Shown here: positions 10,107 through 19,803 of the stretch, piece after piece | Layout of the letters: every line of letters starts with the position of its first letter | Numbering within the stretch: the stretch's first letter is position 1 | Assembly (NCBI GenBank): GCA_963830065.1 | Contig: CAWHLA010000005.1 | Span: 219,130 to 283,129, forward strand | DNA: 64,000 nucleotides | Reading direction: 5' to 3' | Origin: JACCZR01 sp963830065 | GTDB taxonomy: Bacteria > Actinomycetota > Thermoleophilia > Solirubrobacterales > Thermoleophilaceae | Notes under the pieces: model-generated | The model's input: only the letters and a program-made list of their open reading frames with translations | Databases searched by the model: none | Told to the model about the DNA's origin: nothing | Position numbers and translations under genes: made by a program

Positions 10107-10124
10107 TGACTGACGAATCAATCG
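10107..10124. promoter_or_regulatory. possible FadR-like (TetR-type) operator
   Basis: TGACTGACGAATCAATCG agrees at 13 of 16 fixed positions with the Bacillus FadR operator TGAATGANTANTCATTCA as I remember it. It lies 40 bp upstream of the acyl-CoA dehydrogenase start, where a fatty-acid-responsive repressor would be expected. No FadR gene is in the window. Confidence 0.3.
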
Positions 10125-10164
10125 GGCGCCGGCCCGCGCCCTCCCACACAGAGGAGCAACTCCC

Positions 10165-11340
<1,176 letters not shown>

Positions 11341-11365
11341 CGATCTCAGACAGACCCAGCCGTGC

Positions 11366-11399
11366 CGAGGGGCCGCCGCGAGGCGGCCCCTCGTTGTTT
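11366..11399. terminator. strong bidirectional hairpin terminator
   Basis: A perfect 12-bp stem (CGAGGGGCCGCC / GGCGGCCCCTCG, 11366-11393) with a GCGA loop is followed by GTTGTTTC. It lies exactly between the convergent acyl-CoA dehydrogenase and glycosyltransferase genes and can serve both. Confidence 0.8.
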
Positions 11400-12226
11400 C
11401 AGGGCCTGGAGGCCTGGGCTCGGTAGTCCGCGAAGCCGGGCACCGTGGCGGCGAGGATCGGGAAGTTGCGGGAACGGCCGGCCTGCCGGTCGGTCTCGGT
11501 CAGCTCCCCGCCCTCCTGGTGGTAGACGAAGGCCTCGGGGACGTAGCGGAAGGGCCGGCCCCGGCCGTGCAGCAGGTAGCCGAGGTCGATGTCCTCGTAC
11601 CCCCAGTGGCCGTCGTAGCGGGCGCGGAAGCGCAGGTCGCCCAGGGTCTCGCGCCGGATCGCGAAGTTGCAGCCGAACAGGCAGTCGTAGGGACGCGGGT
11701 GCGACGCCAGCCGGCGCAGCTCGGGTAAGCGCCGGTCTTCGACCCGGCCGTAGTTGGAGCCCGACGGCACCCTGGCGGCGCGCTCGAGCAGCGCGCGGTC
11801 CCGGGCCACCGAGTCGGCCGCGAACGGCCCCGAGTCGATGAACACCCGGTGGCCGAGCAGGACCGCGTCCGGGCTCTCCTCGAGCCGGGCGACATAGTGG
11901 CGGAGCAGCCCGTCGGCCGGTACGCAGTCCGAGTCCAGGAAGACCAGGTTCTCGTGTCGCGTGCGAGCGATGCCCTCGTTGCGGGCCGCCCCGGGCTGGA
12001 AGTGGCTCCCGCGGAGCCCGGTACGGCGGTGTGTGCGCAGCAGGCCGGAGGACCCGAACCGCCGCTGGGCGCTCTCGACCAGGAGCGGATCGCTCTCGTT
12101 GTCGACCATCTGGACCTCGCACGGAACGTCCAGCCGGGCGGCGTCGTGGATCACCGCCGCGAGCGTTCGCTCGAGCAGCGGCCAGGACTCGTAGGAGGGA
12201 ACGACGACGCTCAGGCCCCCGGACAT
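11399..12226 (-). CDS. family 2 glycosyltransferase
   Basis: 275 residues. GT-A fold signatures: LSVVVPSYESWPLL at the N-terminus, the metal-binding LDSDC (Asp-Ser-Asp) and the C-terminal acceptor motif GYEDIDLGYLLH. Transfers a sugar from an NDP-sugar, acceptor unknown. I chose the ATG at 12226 over the one at 12247 because TAGGCT lies 7 nt upstream and the first strand starts immediately. Isolated gene, divergent from the PadR gene. Confidence 0.85.
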   Translation of the reverse strand: MSGGLSVVVPSYESWPLLERTLAAVIHDAARLDVPCEVQMVDNESDPLLVESAQRRFGSSGLLRTHRRTGLRGSHFQPGAARNEGIARTRHENLVFLDSDCVPADGLLRHYVARLEESPDAVLLGHRVFIDSGPFAADSVARDRALLERAARVPSGSNYGRVEDRRLPELRRLASHPRPYDCLFGCNFAIRRETLGDLRFRARYDGHWGYEDIDLGYLLHGRGRPFRYVPEAFVYHQEGGELTETDRQAGRSRNFPILAATVPGFADYRAQASRP

Positions 12227-12261
12227 CGCCGCGAGCCTAGCTCGCATGTCAGGCTTCTCCG

Positions 12262-12720
12262 ATGGCGCAGACCGGCAAGAGCCGGCGTAGAAGCGACGCC
12301 GTACGCGAGGCGGTCGCTCAGGCGGGGGCCGTCCCCGCGACGCCGGAGCGCGCGCCGAAACGCGGCGGAGACCCGTTCACCGGCGGCCTGCGCCGGCGCG
12401 AGGTGCTCCCGCTGCTGGTGCTCCACTTCATCTCGGCCGAGGACTCCTACGGCAACCAGTTGATGGAGCGCATCGCCGACGTGACCGCCGGTGTGCTGTC
12501 GGTCAACCCCAACACGATGTACCCGTTGTTGCGCCGGCTGGAGAGCCAGGGCCTGATCACCGGACACTGGGAGCACCCCGAGCGCCGCACCCGGCGCCTG
12601 TACTCGATCACCGATGAGGGTCGCGAGGAGTACGCGCGCATCCGCGAGGAGGTCGAGCCGTTCCTGGACTCGGTGCAGCAGAGCATCGGAGCGATCCGGC
12701 GCGAGGTCTTCGGCAAGTGA
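12262..12720 (+). CDS. PadR family transcriptional regulator
   Basis: 152 residues. After a basic, disordered N-terminal stretch of about 45 residues comes the PadR winged helix: LLVLHFISAEDSYGNQLMERIADVT, then VNPNTMYPLLRRLESQGLI and the wing RRTRRLYSITDEGREEYAR. The C-terminal helix is short, as in subfamily 2. It overlaps the next gene by GTGA and so probably regulates the SRPBCC gene and itself. Confidence 0.88.
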   Translation: MAQTGKSRRRSDAVREAVAQAGAVPATPERAPKRGGDPFTGGLRRREVLPLLVLHFISAEDSYGNQLMERIADVTAGVLSVNPNTMYPLLRRLESQGLITGHWEHPERRTRRLYSITDEGREEYARIREEVEPFLDSVQQSIGAIRREVFGK

Positions 12721-13184
12721 GCCGCAGCGTGCAGGCGGCCGCGGTGGTGCCGCTGTCCCCGGAGGAGGCCCGCGCGCTGTGGACCGACACCGGGCGGTGG
12801 GCGTCGTTCGTCGAGGGCTTCGGCCACGTGGCCGAAGTCAGCGGGGACTGGCCCCAACGCGGCGCCCAGGTGGTGTGGAAGTCGATACCCGGTGGACGCG
12901 GCCGGGTGACCGAGAAGGTGGTCGACGACTCCAGCGCCCGCTTCGCCACCCGCATCAGCGAGGAGGCCATGCAGGGCGAGCAGAGCGCCACCTTCGCCCC
13001 GGCGGAGGAGGGCGGCACGCGCGTCGACCTGCGGATCGACTACGAGCTGTCGAAGGGCGGGCCGTTCCAGGCCCTCTCCGACGTACTGTTCATCCGCCGC
13101 GCCCTGCGCGACGCACTTCGGCGCACGCTGCGCCGCTACAAGGTGGAGGCGGCCGAGGAGGCGGCGGCGCAGCCGCCGAGCTGA
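12717..13184 (+). CDS. SRPBCC (START/polyketide cyclase-like) protein
   Basis: 155 residues with the helix-grip pattern: N-terminal strand AAAVVPLSPEEARALWTDTGRW, central strands including GAQVVWKSIPGGRGRVTEKV and GTRVDLRIDYEL, and a long C-terminal helix. Binds a hydrophobic ligand; no enzymatic role can be assigned. Overlaps the PadR gene start-to-stop (GTGA). Its 3' end overlaps the convergent ester-cyclase gene by 49 bp. Confidence 0.75.
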   Translation: MSRSVQAAAVVPLSPEEARALWTDTGRWASFVEGFGHVAEVSGDWPQRGAQVVWKSIPGGRGRVTEKVVDDSSARFATRISEEAMQGEQSATFAPAEEGGTRVDLRIDYELSKGGPFQALSDVLFIRRALRDALRRTLRRYKVEAAEEAAAQPPS

Positions 13185-13537
13185 GAGCTGAGGCCGACCA
13201 TGTCGACCTCGTCCCACGCCTCGGCGATCTGATCTCCCTCGACTCGCAGCACCGCGGTGGAGGTGAACGCCACCGACCGGCCGGTCGCTTCGCTGCCCAT
13301 GAACGAGCCGTCGTTCGTCCCCGTCCAGCGCTGGTGGGCCGCCACGAGATCGTCCTCGCCGAGGATCAGCAGGATCTGGTTGTGGAGGTCGGAGAAGCCG
13401 TCCAAGAAGGCCTGCACCGCTCCCCGCTGCCCGTCGCGGCCGCGGGCCTCGGCGTTGTGGACGAAGTCCTCGCTGAGGAGCCGGTCCACGGCCGACAGGT
13501 CACGCTCGTTGATCGCCTCCGCGTAGAACCGCCGCAC
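13136..13537 (-). CDS. SnoaL-like/ester cyclase family protein
   Basis: 133 residues with the NTF2-like cone fold: RRFYAEAINERDLSAVDRLLSEDFVHN at the N-terminus and the strand pair VAAHQRWTGTNDG...VAFTSTAVLRVEGDQIAEAWDEVD. Members bind or cyclise small hydrophobic molecules. The GTG at 13537 is the only start in this frame after an upstream stop; homologues have a few more N-terminal residues. Last gene of a phaC-hydrolase-cyclase run on the minus strand. Confidence 0.78.
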   Translation of the reverse strand: MRRFYAEAINERDLSAVDRLLSEDFVHNAEARGRDGQRGAVQAFLDGFSDLHNQILLILGEDDLVAAHQRWTGTNDGSFMGSEATGRSVAFTSTAVLRVEGDQIAEAWDEVDMVGLSSQLGGCAAASSAASTL

Positions 13538-13612
13538 CAGTTGCTTGTTCGCCGAGTCGGCCGCGATCCGGGCAGACTGCCACAGCGACCAACTACGACT
13601 TCGCCTCCGTGA

Positions 13613-14533
13613 TCAACGCCTTCCTGGGACGCTGACCTTGTCGGCCACGAGGGCCACCAGGCTGCGGCCGGTGCGCAGCGCGCCCACCTGGAGGCCGAAG
13701 GCCCGCGTGAGGGGCTCCGCCCGGGCGGCCACGCCCTCGGGGCGCCGCCCCGGCTCTATGGGGCTGTGCAGCTCGTACCACTTGCGAAACAGCTCGAAGG
13801 ACTCCTCGGGGCGCTCCAGCGCGTACGCGTGGCCCGCGCCGGAGACCAGGGCCAGCTCGGCGTTGGGGATCCGGGTGGCCAGCAACTGGGAGTTGGCCAG
13901 GGGGGAGAGGAGGTCGTCCTCGCCCTGGAAGACCAGCGTGGGGGACTGGATGCGGTGCAGGCGCGACACGGTGTCGTGGTAGACGCTCGCCCACCAGTGC
14001 CAGGCCACGCCGTGGGGGCGGGCGCGGTGGCGGAAGAAGTAGGTCAGAAGCTCGCGCGCCCGCTCGGGGTGCTCGCGCCGGAAGCGCTCGGAGAACAGGG
14101 CGGTGGCCAGCCAGGGCCGCCCCTCCTCGCGCAGCGCGGAGATCGCGGCCACCGCCAGCGCGCCCACCTCGCCGACGGCCGGCCGGACCGCGCGCGGTCC
14201 GCCGGGCGTCGTGCAGCCCAGCACCAGGCCGCGGACCCGGTGGGGGAACCGGATGGCCATCTCCTGCGCGACCATGCCGCCCATCGAGACGCCCATCACG
14301 TGGGCGCTCTCCAGGCCAAGGTCGTCGAGCACGCGGACGGCGTCGGCCGCCAGCTCGGGGATGGAGATCGGGCGCAGTGGGGTACGCGAGCGTCCGGCGC
14401 CGCGGTGGTCGTAGAGGATGCACTCGAACCGCTCCTCGTAGGGCGCGAGCACGGGCTCGAACACGGCTGCGCTGATCGCGAAGCCGCTGATGAGCAGGAG
14501 GGGCTCGCCTTGCCCCCGCCGCTCGTAGTACAC
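13613..14533 (-). CDS. alpha/beta hydrolase
   Basis: 306 residues. Oxyanion-hole region LLLISGFAISAAVF, nucleophile elbow GVSMGGM (Ser), acid strand LVFQGEDDLLSP and the catalytic His of VSGAGHAYALE. The last 45 residues (ARAEPLTRAFGLQVGALRTG...) extend beyond the usual fold. It starts at GTG 24 bp after phaC on the same strand. Context suggests a role in PHA or acyl-ester turnover, but the substrate is unknown. Confidence 0.82.
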   Translation of the reverse strand: MYYERRGQGEPLLLISGFAISAAVFEPVLAPYEERFECILYDHRGAGRSRTPLRPISIPELAADAVRVLDDLGLESAHVMGVSMGGMVAQEMAIRFPHRVRGLVLGCTTPGGPRAVRPAVGEVGALAVAAISALREEGRPWLATALFSERFRREHPERARELLTYFFRHRARPHGVAWHWWASVYHDTVSRLHRIQSPTLVFQGEDDLLSPLANSQLLATRIPNAELALVSGAGHAYALERPEESFELFRKWYELHSPIEPGRRPEGVAARAEPLTRAFGLQVGALRTGRSLVALVADKVSVPGRR

Positions 14534-14556
14534 GCCGCCCGCCCTGGGCAGCTTTC

Positions 14557-16281
14557 TCAGGCCTCCGCCTTCACGTACTCGCCCGGCGCGTCGCCGAGCA
14601 CGGGGTAGTCCGGGCGCGCGCCGGCCTCGGCGGGCGCGTCGACCTCGTCACCCGACCGCTCGCCCAGCCACTCGGTCCAGTCCGGCCACCAGGAACCCTC
14701 CTGGGCGGAGGCGTCTCGCAGCCAGCGCTGGGCGTCGGGCGGGTTGGACGCGTTGAACTTGAAGTTGGCCTTGTCGTCGCCCGGCGGGTTGACCATCGCC
14801 ACCACGTGCCCGGAGGTGGAGAGCACGAAGCGCGGGTCGGAGCCCAGCAGCTGGGTGGTGCGGTAGGCGTTCTCCCAGGGCGAGATGTGGTCGGCGATGC
14901 CCGCCACGACGTAGGAGTCGGCGGTGATCAGCGACAGGTCGACCGGGCCGCCCAGCGCCTTCATCGCGCCCGGCGAGACCAGCGAGTTCTCGCGCGACAT
15001 CTGCACGAAGTCGCGGTGCAGCGCGGCGGGCATGTTGGTCTGGTCGCTGTTCCAGTACAGGACGTCCCACGCCGGGGGGTCCTGGCCGAGCAGATAGTTG
15101 TTGACCCAGTAGCCCCAGACCATGTCGTTGGGGCGAAGCCAGGCGAACAGGCCGGCGAGGCTGGCGCCGCTCAGGTAGCCCTTGCGCGCGGACTCCGCCA
15201 TGGCGCTGCCCGCGCCGAGGTCGTCCATCAGCGCGGAGGCGTCGCCCGACTTCTCGGTGTCGAGCACGTTGACGGCCAGCGCCAGGCCGGCGATCCGGTC
15301 GCCCTCGCCCCGCTCGGCCAGCCGGGCGGCGGCGACGGCCGACAGGGTGCCGCCTGCGCACAAGCCGAGGACCTGGGTGCGATCGCTGCCGGTGATGGCT
15401 TCGACGGCGTCCAGCGACTCGACCACGGCCTCGAGGTAGGTGTCGAGGTTCCAGTCGGCGTGCTCGGAGCTCGGGTTACGCCAGGAGATGGTGAACACCT
15501 GCTGGCCCTGCTTGACCGCCCACTCGAGCAGGCTCTTGTTCTCGGCCAGGTCGACGACGTAGTACTTGTTGATCATCGGCGGGACGCAGAGGAGCGGCAC
15601 CTCGCGGACCTTGTCGGTCTGCGGGTGGTACTGGATCAGCTCGAACAGCTCGGTCTTGAGAACCACCGCCCCGGGCGTCCTGGCCAGGTCCTCGCCGACC
15701 TCGAAGCCGGACTTGTCGACCGAGCTGGGCAGGAAAGGGGGCCGGATGTCGCCGGCGAGGTTGCGCAGCCCCTTGAGGAAGTGCAGCCCGCCCGAGTCGA
15801 TCGTCGCCTTGAGCACGGTGGGGTTGAGGAAGGGGCTGTTGGAAGGCGCGAGGGCGTCGAGTGCGTTCTCGGCCGAGAAGCGCACGCGGCGATCGGACTT
15901 CCAGTCCAGGTCGGTGTCGGCGATCACGTCGTCGACCGTCCGCCCGGCCGCGAGGTAGGCCTGCAGGACGCGGCGGAAGGCCGGGTTCTTCTGCCAGGCC
16001 TTGTCCTTGAAGCGCCGGTCGCCCTTCTCGGGCTCCAGCTCGGAGCGCCCCACCGCGACCTTGCCCAGCTCGGCGGCCAGGCCCGCGCCGCGGCGGACCA
16101 GCTTGTGGGGGCGGGTGGCGAGCTTGCCGGCGAACTTCAGGCCGGCGACGCCGGGCAGCGCGCGGCCGGGGCCCATGGCCACGTCCTCGATGATGGCTTC
16201 GGCCGCGTCGCGTTCTCCGCTGCGCGGGCGGCCGTTGCCATTCTCCGAGGCCTGCCGACCCTCCCGCTCCGTTGCTGGCAT
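14557..16281 (-). CDS. phaC: poly(3-hydroxyalkanoate) synthase
   Basis: 574 residues, the size of class I synthases. It polymerises (R)-3-hydroxyacyl-CoA into PHA at granule surfaces. The lipase-like box is GLCAGG with nucleophile Cys308. The other triad members are Asp464 (GIADHISPWE) and His492 (STSGHVVAMVNPP). The N-terminal domain contains the usual FRDPAW-like region. The ATG at 16281 is preferred over upstream starts, which would add a basic low-quality stretch reaching into the divergent lipase promoter. Followed by a hydrolase and a SnoaL-like gene; phasin-like proteins are encoded at 24.9 and 26.1 kb. Confidence 0.92.
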   Translation of the reverse strand: MPATEREGRQASENGNGRPRSGERDAAEAIIEDVAMGPGRALPGVAGLKFAGKLATRPHKLVRRGAGLAAELGKVAVGRSELEPEKGDRRFKDKAWQKNPAFRRVLQAYLAAGRTVDDVIADTDLDWKSDRRVRFSAENALDALAPSNSPFLNPTVLKATIDSGGLHFLKGLRNLAGDIRPPFLPSSVDKSGFEVGEDLARTPGAVVLKTELFELIQYHPQTDKVREVPLLCVPPMINKYYVVDLAENKSLLEWAVKQGQQVFTISWRNPSSEHADWNLDTYLEAVVESLDAVEAITGSDRTQVLGLCAGGTLSAVAAARLAERGEGDRIAGLALAVNVLDTEKSGDASALMDDLGAGSAMAESARKGYLSGASLAGLFAWLRPNDMVWGYWVNNYLLGQDPPAWDVLYWNSDQTNMPAALHRDFVQMSRENSLVSPGAMKALGGPVDLSLITADSYVVAGIADHISPWENAYRTTQLLGSDPRFVLSTSGHVVAMVNPPGDDKANFKFNASNPPDAQRWLRDASAQEGSWWPDWTEWLGERSGDEVDAPAEAGARPDYPVLGDAPGEYVKAEA

Positions 16282-16323
16282 ACGTGAATGATCCCCGGCA
16301 CGGACAGGCCGAAAACACCGGCC

Positions 16324-16329
16324 TACACT
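16324..16329 (+). promoter_or_regulatory. -10 box for a leaderless mRNA
   Basis: TACACT lies 6 nt before the ATG at 16336, so transcription would begin at the start codon. This choice of start also agrees with the protein's first helix. Confidence 0.4.
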
Positions 16330-16335
16330 CCCGCG

Positions 16336-17055
16336 ATGGCTCGTTGGTGGGGTCGTCATCACGCCGAGTTCCGGTGGCAGTTCGAAGCCGCTCGCCTGCT
16401 GGCCGACCCAGTCTTCTATGGCTCCGGCGTCCCCCGCGGGGACGGCATGCCGGTCTTGCTCCTTCCAGGGTTCCTGGCGGGCGACTACTCGCTGCAGACC
16501 ATGGCCGGCTGGCTGTCGCGCATGGGCTACGTACCGGGGACCGCGGGCTTCGTCACCAACTCCGATTGCTCAGAGCGGGCGATGGAGCGCGCCGAGGGCC
16601 GGCTGGACAAGATGCAGGCCGAGCACGGCAGGCGGGTCGCGCTGGTGGGCCACAGCCGCGGCGGGCACTTCGCCCGCGCGCTGGCGGCGCGGCGCCCGGA
16701 TGCCGTCTCGCACGCGGTCTCGATGGGCGGCGGCCTGAACCGCCAGCACGCGATCAGCGTGCCCACGCTCGCGGCCCTGGCCGCCGTGCGCCAGTACCAC
16801 CGCTTGACCACCGACCGCATCGAACGCCGCGGCTGCCTGACGGAGACCTGCGCCTGCGACTTCGTGCGCGACTACCGGGCTCCCTTCCCCGAAGACGTGC
16901 GGCTGACCAGCATCTACTCCAAGGGCGACGGGGTGGTGCGCTGGGAGTCCTGCCTGGTCGACTACGCCGACAACGTCGAGGTGAGCGGCAGCCACGTGGG
17001 ACTGGCCTTCAACCGCAAGGTCTACCGCGTGCTCGGCGACGTGCTGGCCAGCTAG
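16336..17055 (+). CDS. alpha/beta hydrolase, lipase-like
   Basis: 239 residues. PVLLLPGFLAGD carries the oxyanion strand and GHSRGGHFARAL the GxSxG nucleophile elbow. KGDGVVRWESC has the acid and SGSHVGLAFN the catalytic His. This order matches esterase/triacylglycerol lipase-like proteins of actinobacteria. A Cys-rich stretch (RRGCLTETCACDF) in the cap region is unusual. Divergent from phaC by 54 bp, so a role in intracellular polyester or lipid turnover is possible but not shown. Confidence 0.8.
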   Translation: MARWWGRHHAEFRWQFEAARLLADPVFYGSGVPRGDGMPVLLLPGFLAGDYSLQTMAGWLSRMGYVPGTAGFVTNSDCSERAMERAEGRLDKMQAEHGRRVALVGHSRGGHFARALAARRPDAVSHAVSMGGGLNRQHAISVPTLAALAAVRQYHRLTTDRIERRGCLTETCACDFVRDYRAPFPEDVRLTSIYSKGDGVVRWESCLVDYADNVEVSGSHVGLAFNRKVYRVLGDVLAS

Positions 17056-17107
17056 CGCACACCCGATAGCCTCACGCGCCGCATAACGACCGGAAAGGCG
17101 TAGAGAC

Positions 17108-17983
17108 TTGTTCGTATACAAAGCCGCCGTCGTGGGCGCGGGCACCATGGGCGGCGAGATCGCCCAGGTGGTGGCCAGCGCCGGCGTGCCGGTGATCCTC
17201 AAGGACGTCGAGCAGAAGTTCGTGGACCTGGGCCTGGACAAGGCCCGCGAGGTCACCCAGAACCAGCTCGGCGGCCTGGTGAAGAAGGAGAAGATCTCCC
17301 AGGAGCAGGCCGACGAGCAGCTCGAGGACATCCTCGGGCGGATCGAGGGCACCACCTCCTACGAGGGCTTCGGGTACGTCGACTTCGTGATCGAGGCGGT
17401 GCCCGAGCGCATGGAGATCAAGCAGGCGGTGTTCGCCGAGCTCGACGCGGCCACCCCCGGTCACGCGATCCTCTCCTCCAACACCTCCTCGTTGCCGGTC
17501 TCCGAGATGGCCGAGGCGACCACGCGGCCGGACAAGGTGGTGGGCTTCCACTTCTTCTACCCGGCCTCGATGATGCGGCTGATCGAGGTGATCGAGGGCG
17601 ACGACACCTCGCCCGAGACCGCCCAGGCGGCGGCCAACTTCGCCCAGCAGATCCGCAAGACCGCCATCCGCTGCGACGAGGTCCCAGGCTTCGTGGTCAA
17701 CCGCATCCTGAACTCGGCGGTGTCCGAGGTCTGGCGGGCGACAGAGGAGGAGGGGCTGGACCTCAAGGAGGTCGACAAGATCGTCCAGGAGTCGAAGGCG
17801 GCGCCGATGGGGCCGTTCTTCCTCACCGACCTGCTTGGCCTCGACACCGTCCTACACGTGGCCGAGCACCTGCACGAGTCCTACGGCGACCGCTTCTACG
17901 TCTCGTCGAAGATGACGGAGCTGGTCAACGCCGGGAATCTCGGCCAAAAGACCGGAAAGGGTTTCTATGAGCACGGCGGCTGA
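17108..17983 (+). CDS. 3-hydroxyacyl-CoA (3-hydroxybutyryl-CoA) dehydrogenase
   Basis: 291 residues. NAD-binding GAGTMGGEIA at the N-terminus, catalytic His in GFHFFYPASMMRLIEVI and the C-terminal domain ending GQKTGKGFYEHGG. Oxidises or reduces 3-hydroxyacyl-CoA in beta-oxidation or PHA precursor supply. It starts at TTG with GGAAAGG 9 nt upstream. The next gene overlaps it by 17 bp and begins with a second copy of the C-terminal domain, so the two products probably act as one FadB-like complex. Confidence 0.9.
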   Translation: MFVYKAAVVGAGTMGGEIAQVVASAGVPVILKDVEQKFVDLGLDKAREVTQNQLGGLVKKEKISQEQADEQLEDILGRIEGTTSYEGFGYVDFVIEAVPERMEIKQAVFAELDAATPGHAILSSNTSSLPVSEMAEATTRPDKVVGFHFFYPASMMRLIEVIEGDDTSPETAQAAANFAQQIRKTAIRCDEVPGFVVNRILNSAVSEVWRATEEEGLDLKEVDKIVQESKAAPMGPFFLTDLLGLDTVLHVAEHLHESYGDRFYVSSKMTELVNAGNLGQKTGKGFYEHGG

Positions 17984-19070
17984 GGGTCAGGCGACCGACA
18001 CGCTGGTCGAGCGCTTCTCGCTGAAGGCGCTCGTGGAGTCGTGCCTGGTCCTCGAAGAGGGCACGGCTGCGGCCAAGGACATCGAGATCGGCATGATGAT
18101 GGGCGCCGGGATCCTCCCCGGGCCCTTCGCCCGGGCCGACGAGCAGGGCCTCGACGACGTGCTCGAGGCGCTGGAGCGCGCGGAGTCCGAGTGGGGCGAG
18201 AACTTCACCCCGCCCGGCGTCCTACGCCGGCTGGTCGCGCAGGGCCGCCTGGGCAAGAAGACCGGACAGGGCTTCTTCCCCTACCTGCAGCCCGACGAGG
18301 GCCAGTCGCGCGAGACCATCGCCCTGGAGACCCGGGGCGACGTGGGGATCATCTGGCTCAACCGCCCGCCGACGAACGCGATCTCGCCGCAGCTGGTCAA
18401 GGAGCTCGCCGAGCTGTGGGCAGAGATCGACGGCAAGCTGCGCGCGGTCGTGATCGCGTCCTCGAACATCTTCACCTTCTCCGCGGGGGCGGACCTCAAG
18501 GAGTTCTCGAAGATGACGCCCGACAAGGAGGGAGCCGAGCTCCTGGAGAACGTGCACGGCTTCATGCGGGCGATGGAGGAGTCCTCGACGGTCACCATCG
18601 CCTCGGTCAACTCGCTCGCCTTCGGCGGCGGCTGTGAGCTGGCCATGGCGTGCGACTTCCGCATCGCCGCCGAGTCCGCCTCCTTCGGCCAGCCGGAGAT
18701 CAACCTGGGCATCATCCCGGGCTTCGGCGGCACCCAGCGCCTGCCGCGTCTGGTGGGGGAGGGCAAGGCACTGGAGATGAACCTCACCGGCGAGCCCATC
18801 GACGCCTTCGAGGCTGAGCGGGCCGGGCTAGCCACGCGGGTGGTGCCCGACCACGAGCTGTTCGACATCTCGCTGTCGTGGGCGCGCAAGCTGGCCGAGC
18901 AGGCGCCGCTGGCCGTTGAGCGGATCAAGTCCGTGTCGATGGACGGCGAGCTGGGCGAGGGCCTGCGCCGCGAGGGTGAGGCCTTCGGTGAGGTGTTCGG
19001 GTCACAGGACGCGAAGGAAGGCATCGGGGCATTCCTTGGGAAGCGCAAGCCTCAGTTCAAGGGCAAGTGA
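17967..19070 (+). CDS. fusion of 3-hydroxyacyl-CoA dehydrogenase C-domain and enoyl-CoA hydratase
   Basis: 367 residues. Residues about 8-110 are a second 3HCDH C-terminal domain (LKALVESCLVLEEGTAAAKDIE...GKKTGQGFFPY). Residues about 120-367 are a crotonase-fold enoyl-CoA hydratase/isomerase (IWLNRPPTNAISP, oxyanion Gly in SAGADLKEF and FGGGCELAMACDFRIAA, catalytic Glu region FGQPEINLGIIPGFGGTQRLPR). In FadB the hydratase comes first. Here the order is dehydrogenase, C-domain, hydratase across two genes. Overlaps the upstream gene by 17 bp. Confidence 0.9.
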   Translation: MSTAAEGQATDTLVERFSLKALVESCLVLEEGTAAAKDIEIGMMMGAGILPGPFARADEQGLDDVLEALERAESEWGENFTPPGVLRRLVAQGRLGKKTGQGFFPYLQPDEGQSRETIALETRGDVGIIWLNRPPTNAISPQLVKELAELWAEIDGKLRAVVIASSNIFTFSAGADLKEFSKMTPDKEGAELLENVHGFMRAMEESSTVTIASVNSLAFGGGCELAMACDFRIAAESASFGQPEINLGIIPGFGGTQRLPRLVGEGKALEMNLTGEPIDAFEAERAGLATRVVPDHELFDISLSWARKLAEQAPLAVERIKSVSMDGELGEGLRREGEAFGEVFGSQDAKEGIGAFLGKRKPQFKGK

Positions 19071-19803
19071 GCTAGCCGACCTCCTCAGCACCGCCCAGCG
19101 CGCGGTGGTGCTGACGGGGGCCGGCATCTCCGTCCCGTCGGGCATCCCCGACTTCCGCTCCCCGGGCACGGGGATCTGGGAGAAGGTGAACCCGATGGAG
19201 GTCGCGCACATCGACGCCTTCCGGCGCGACCCCGACCGCTTCTGGAGCTTCTACTCCCAGCGCTTCACCAGCCTCCGTGACAAGGTGCCCAACCGCGCCC
19301 ACCAGGCCGTGGCCGAGCTGGAGCGCCGCGGCCGCGTGCGCGGGGTGATCACCCAGAACATCGACAGGCTGCACCGCGCGGCGGGCAGCAAGCGGGTCGT
19401 CGAGGTGCACGGCTCGATCGAGCGCAGCGTGTGCCTGGAGTGCGGCGGCAAGGTCGAGCTCGAGCGGGTGGTGGAGATGCTGGCGGCCGCCGACGGTGCG
19501 CCCGAGTGTCCGGCCTGCGTGTCGCCGTTGAAGCCCGAGGTGGTGCTGTTCGGCGAGCTGCTGCCGGCCGAGGCCATGGCCGAAGCCCACGCGCTGGCCG
19601 AGGAGGCCGACCTGATGCTGTGCGTCGGCTCCTCGCTGGAGGTCTACCCGGTGGCCTCGCTGCCCGGCGTGACGCTGGGGGCGGGCGGCCGGCTGGCGAT
19701 CGTCACCCAGGGCCCGACGCCGTATGACTCCGAGGCCGACGTGCGCCTCAGCGGCGACGTGGTCGCCGAGCTGGACGCGGTCCTGGCCGCGTTGCCCAGC
19801 TGA
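19036..19803 (+). CDS. sirtuin-type NAD-dependent protein deacylase
   Basis: About 255 residues. Sirtuin motifs: LTGAGISVPSGIPDFRSP (NAD loop), TQNIDRLH, catalytic His in VEVHGSIE, zinc cysteines CLEC...CPAC and the NAD pocket VGSSLEVYP. It removes acyl groups from lysines, producing O-acyl-ADP-ribose and nicotinamide. There is no ATG or GTG close to the first helix. TTG 19036, inside the end of the hydratase gene, is the nearest start; GTG codons further upstream are alternatives. Context next to acyl-CoA genes suggests control of protein acylation. Confidence 0.88.
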   Translation: MGSASLSSRASELADLLSTAQRAVVLTGAGISVPSGIPDFRSPGTGIWEKVNPMEVAHIDAFRRDPDRFWSFYSQRFTSLRDKVPNRAHQAVAELERRGRVRGVITQNIDRLHRAAGSKRVVEVHGSIERSVCLECGGKVELERVVEMLAAADGAPECPACVSPLKPEVVLFGELLPAEAMAEAHALAEEADLMLCVGSSLEVYPVASLPGVTLGAGGRLAIVTQGPTPYDSEADVRLSGDVVAELDAVLAALPS

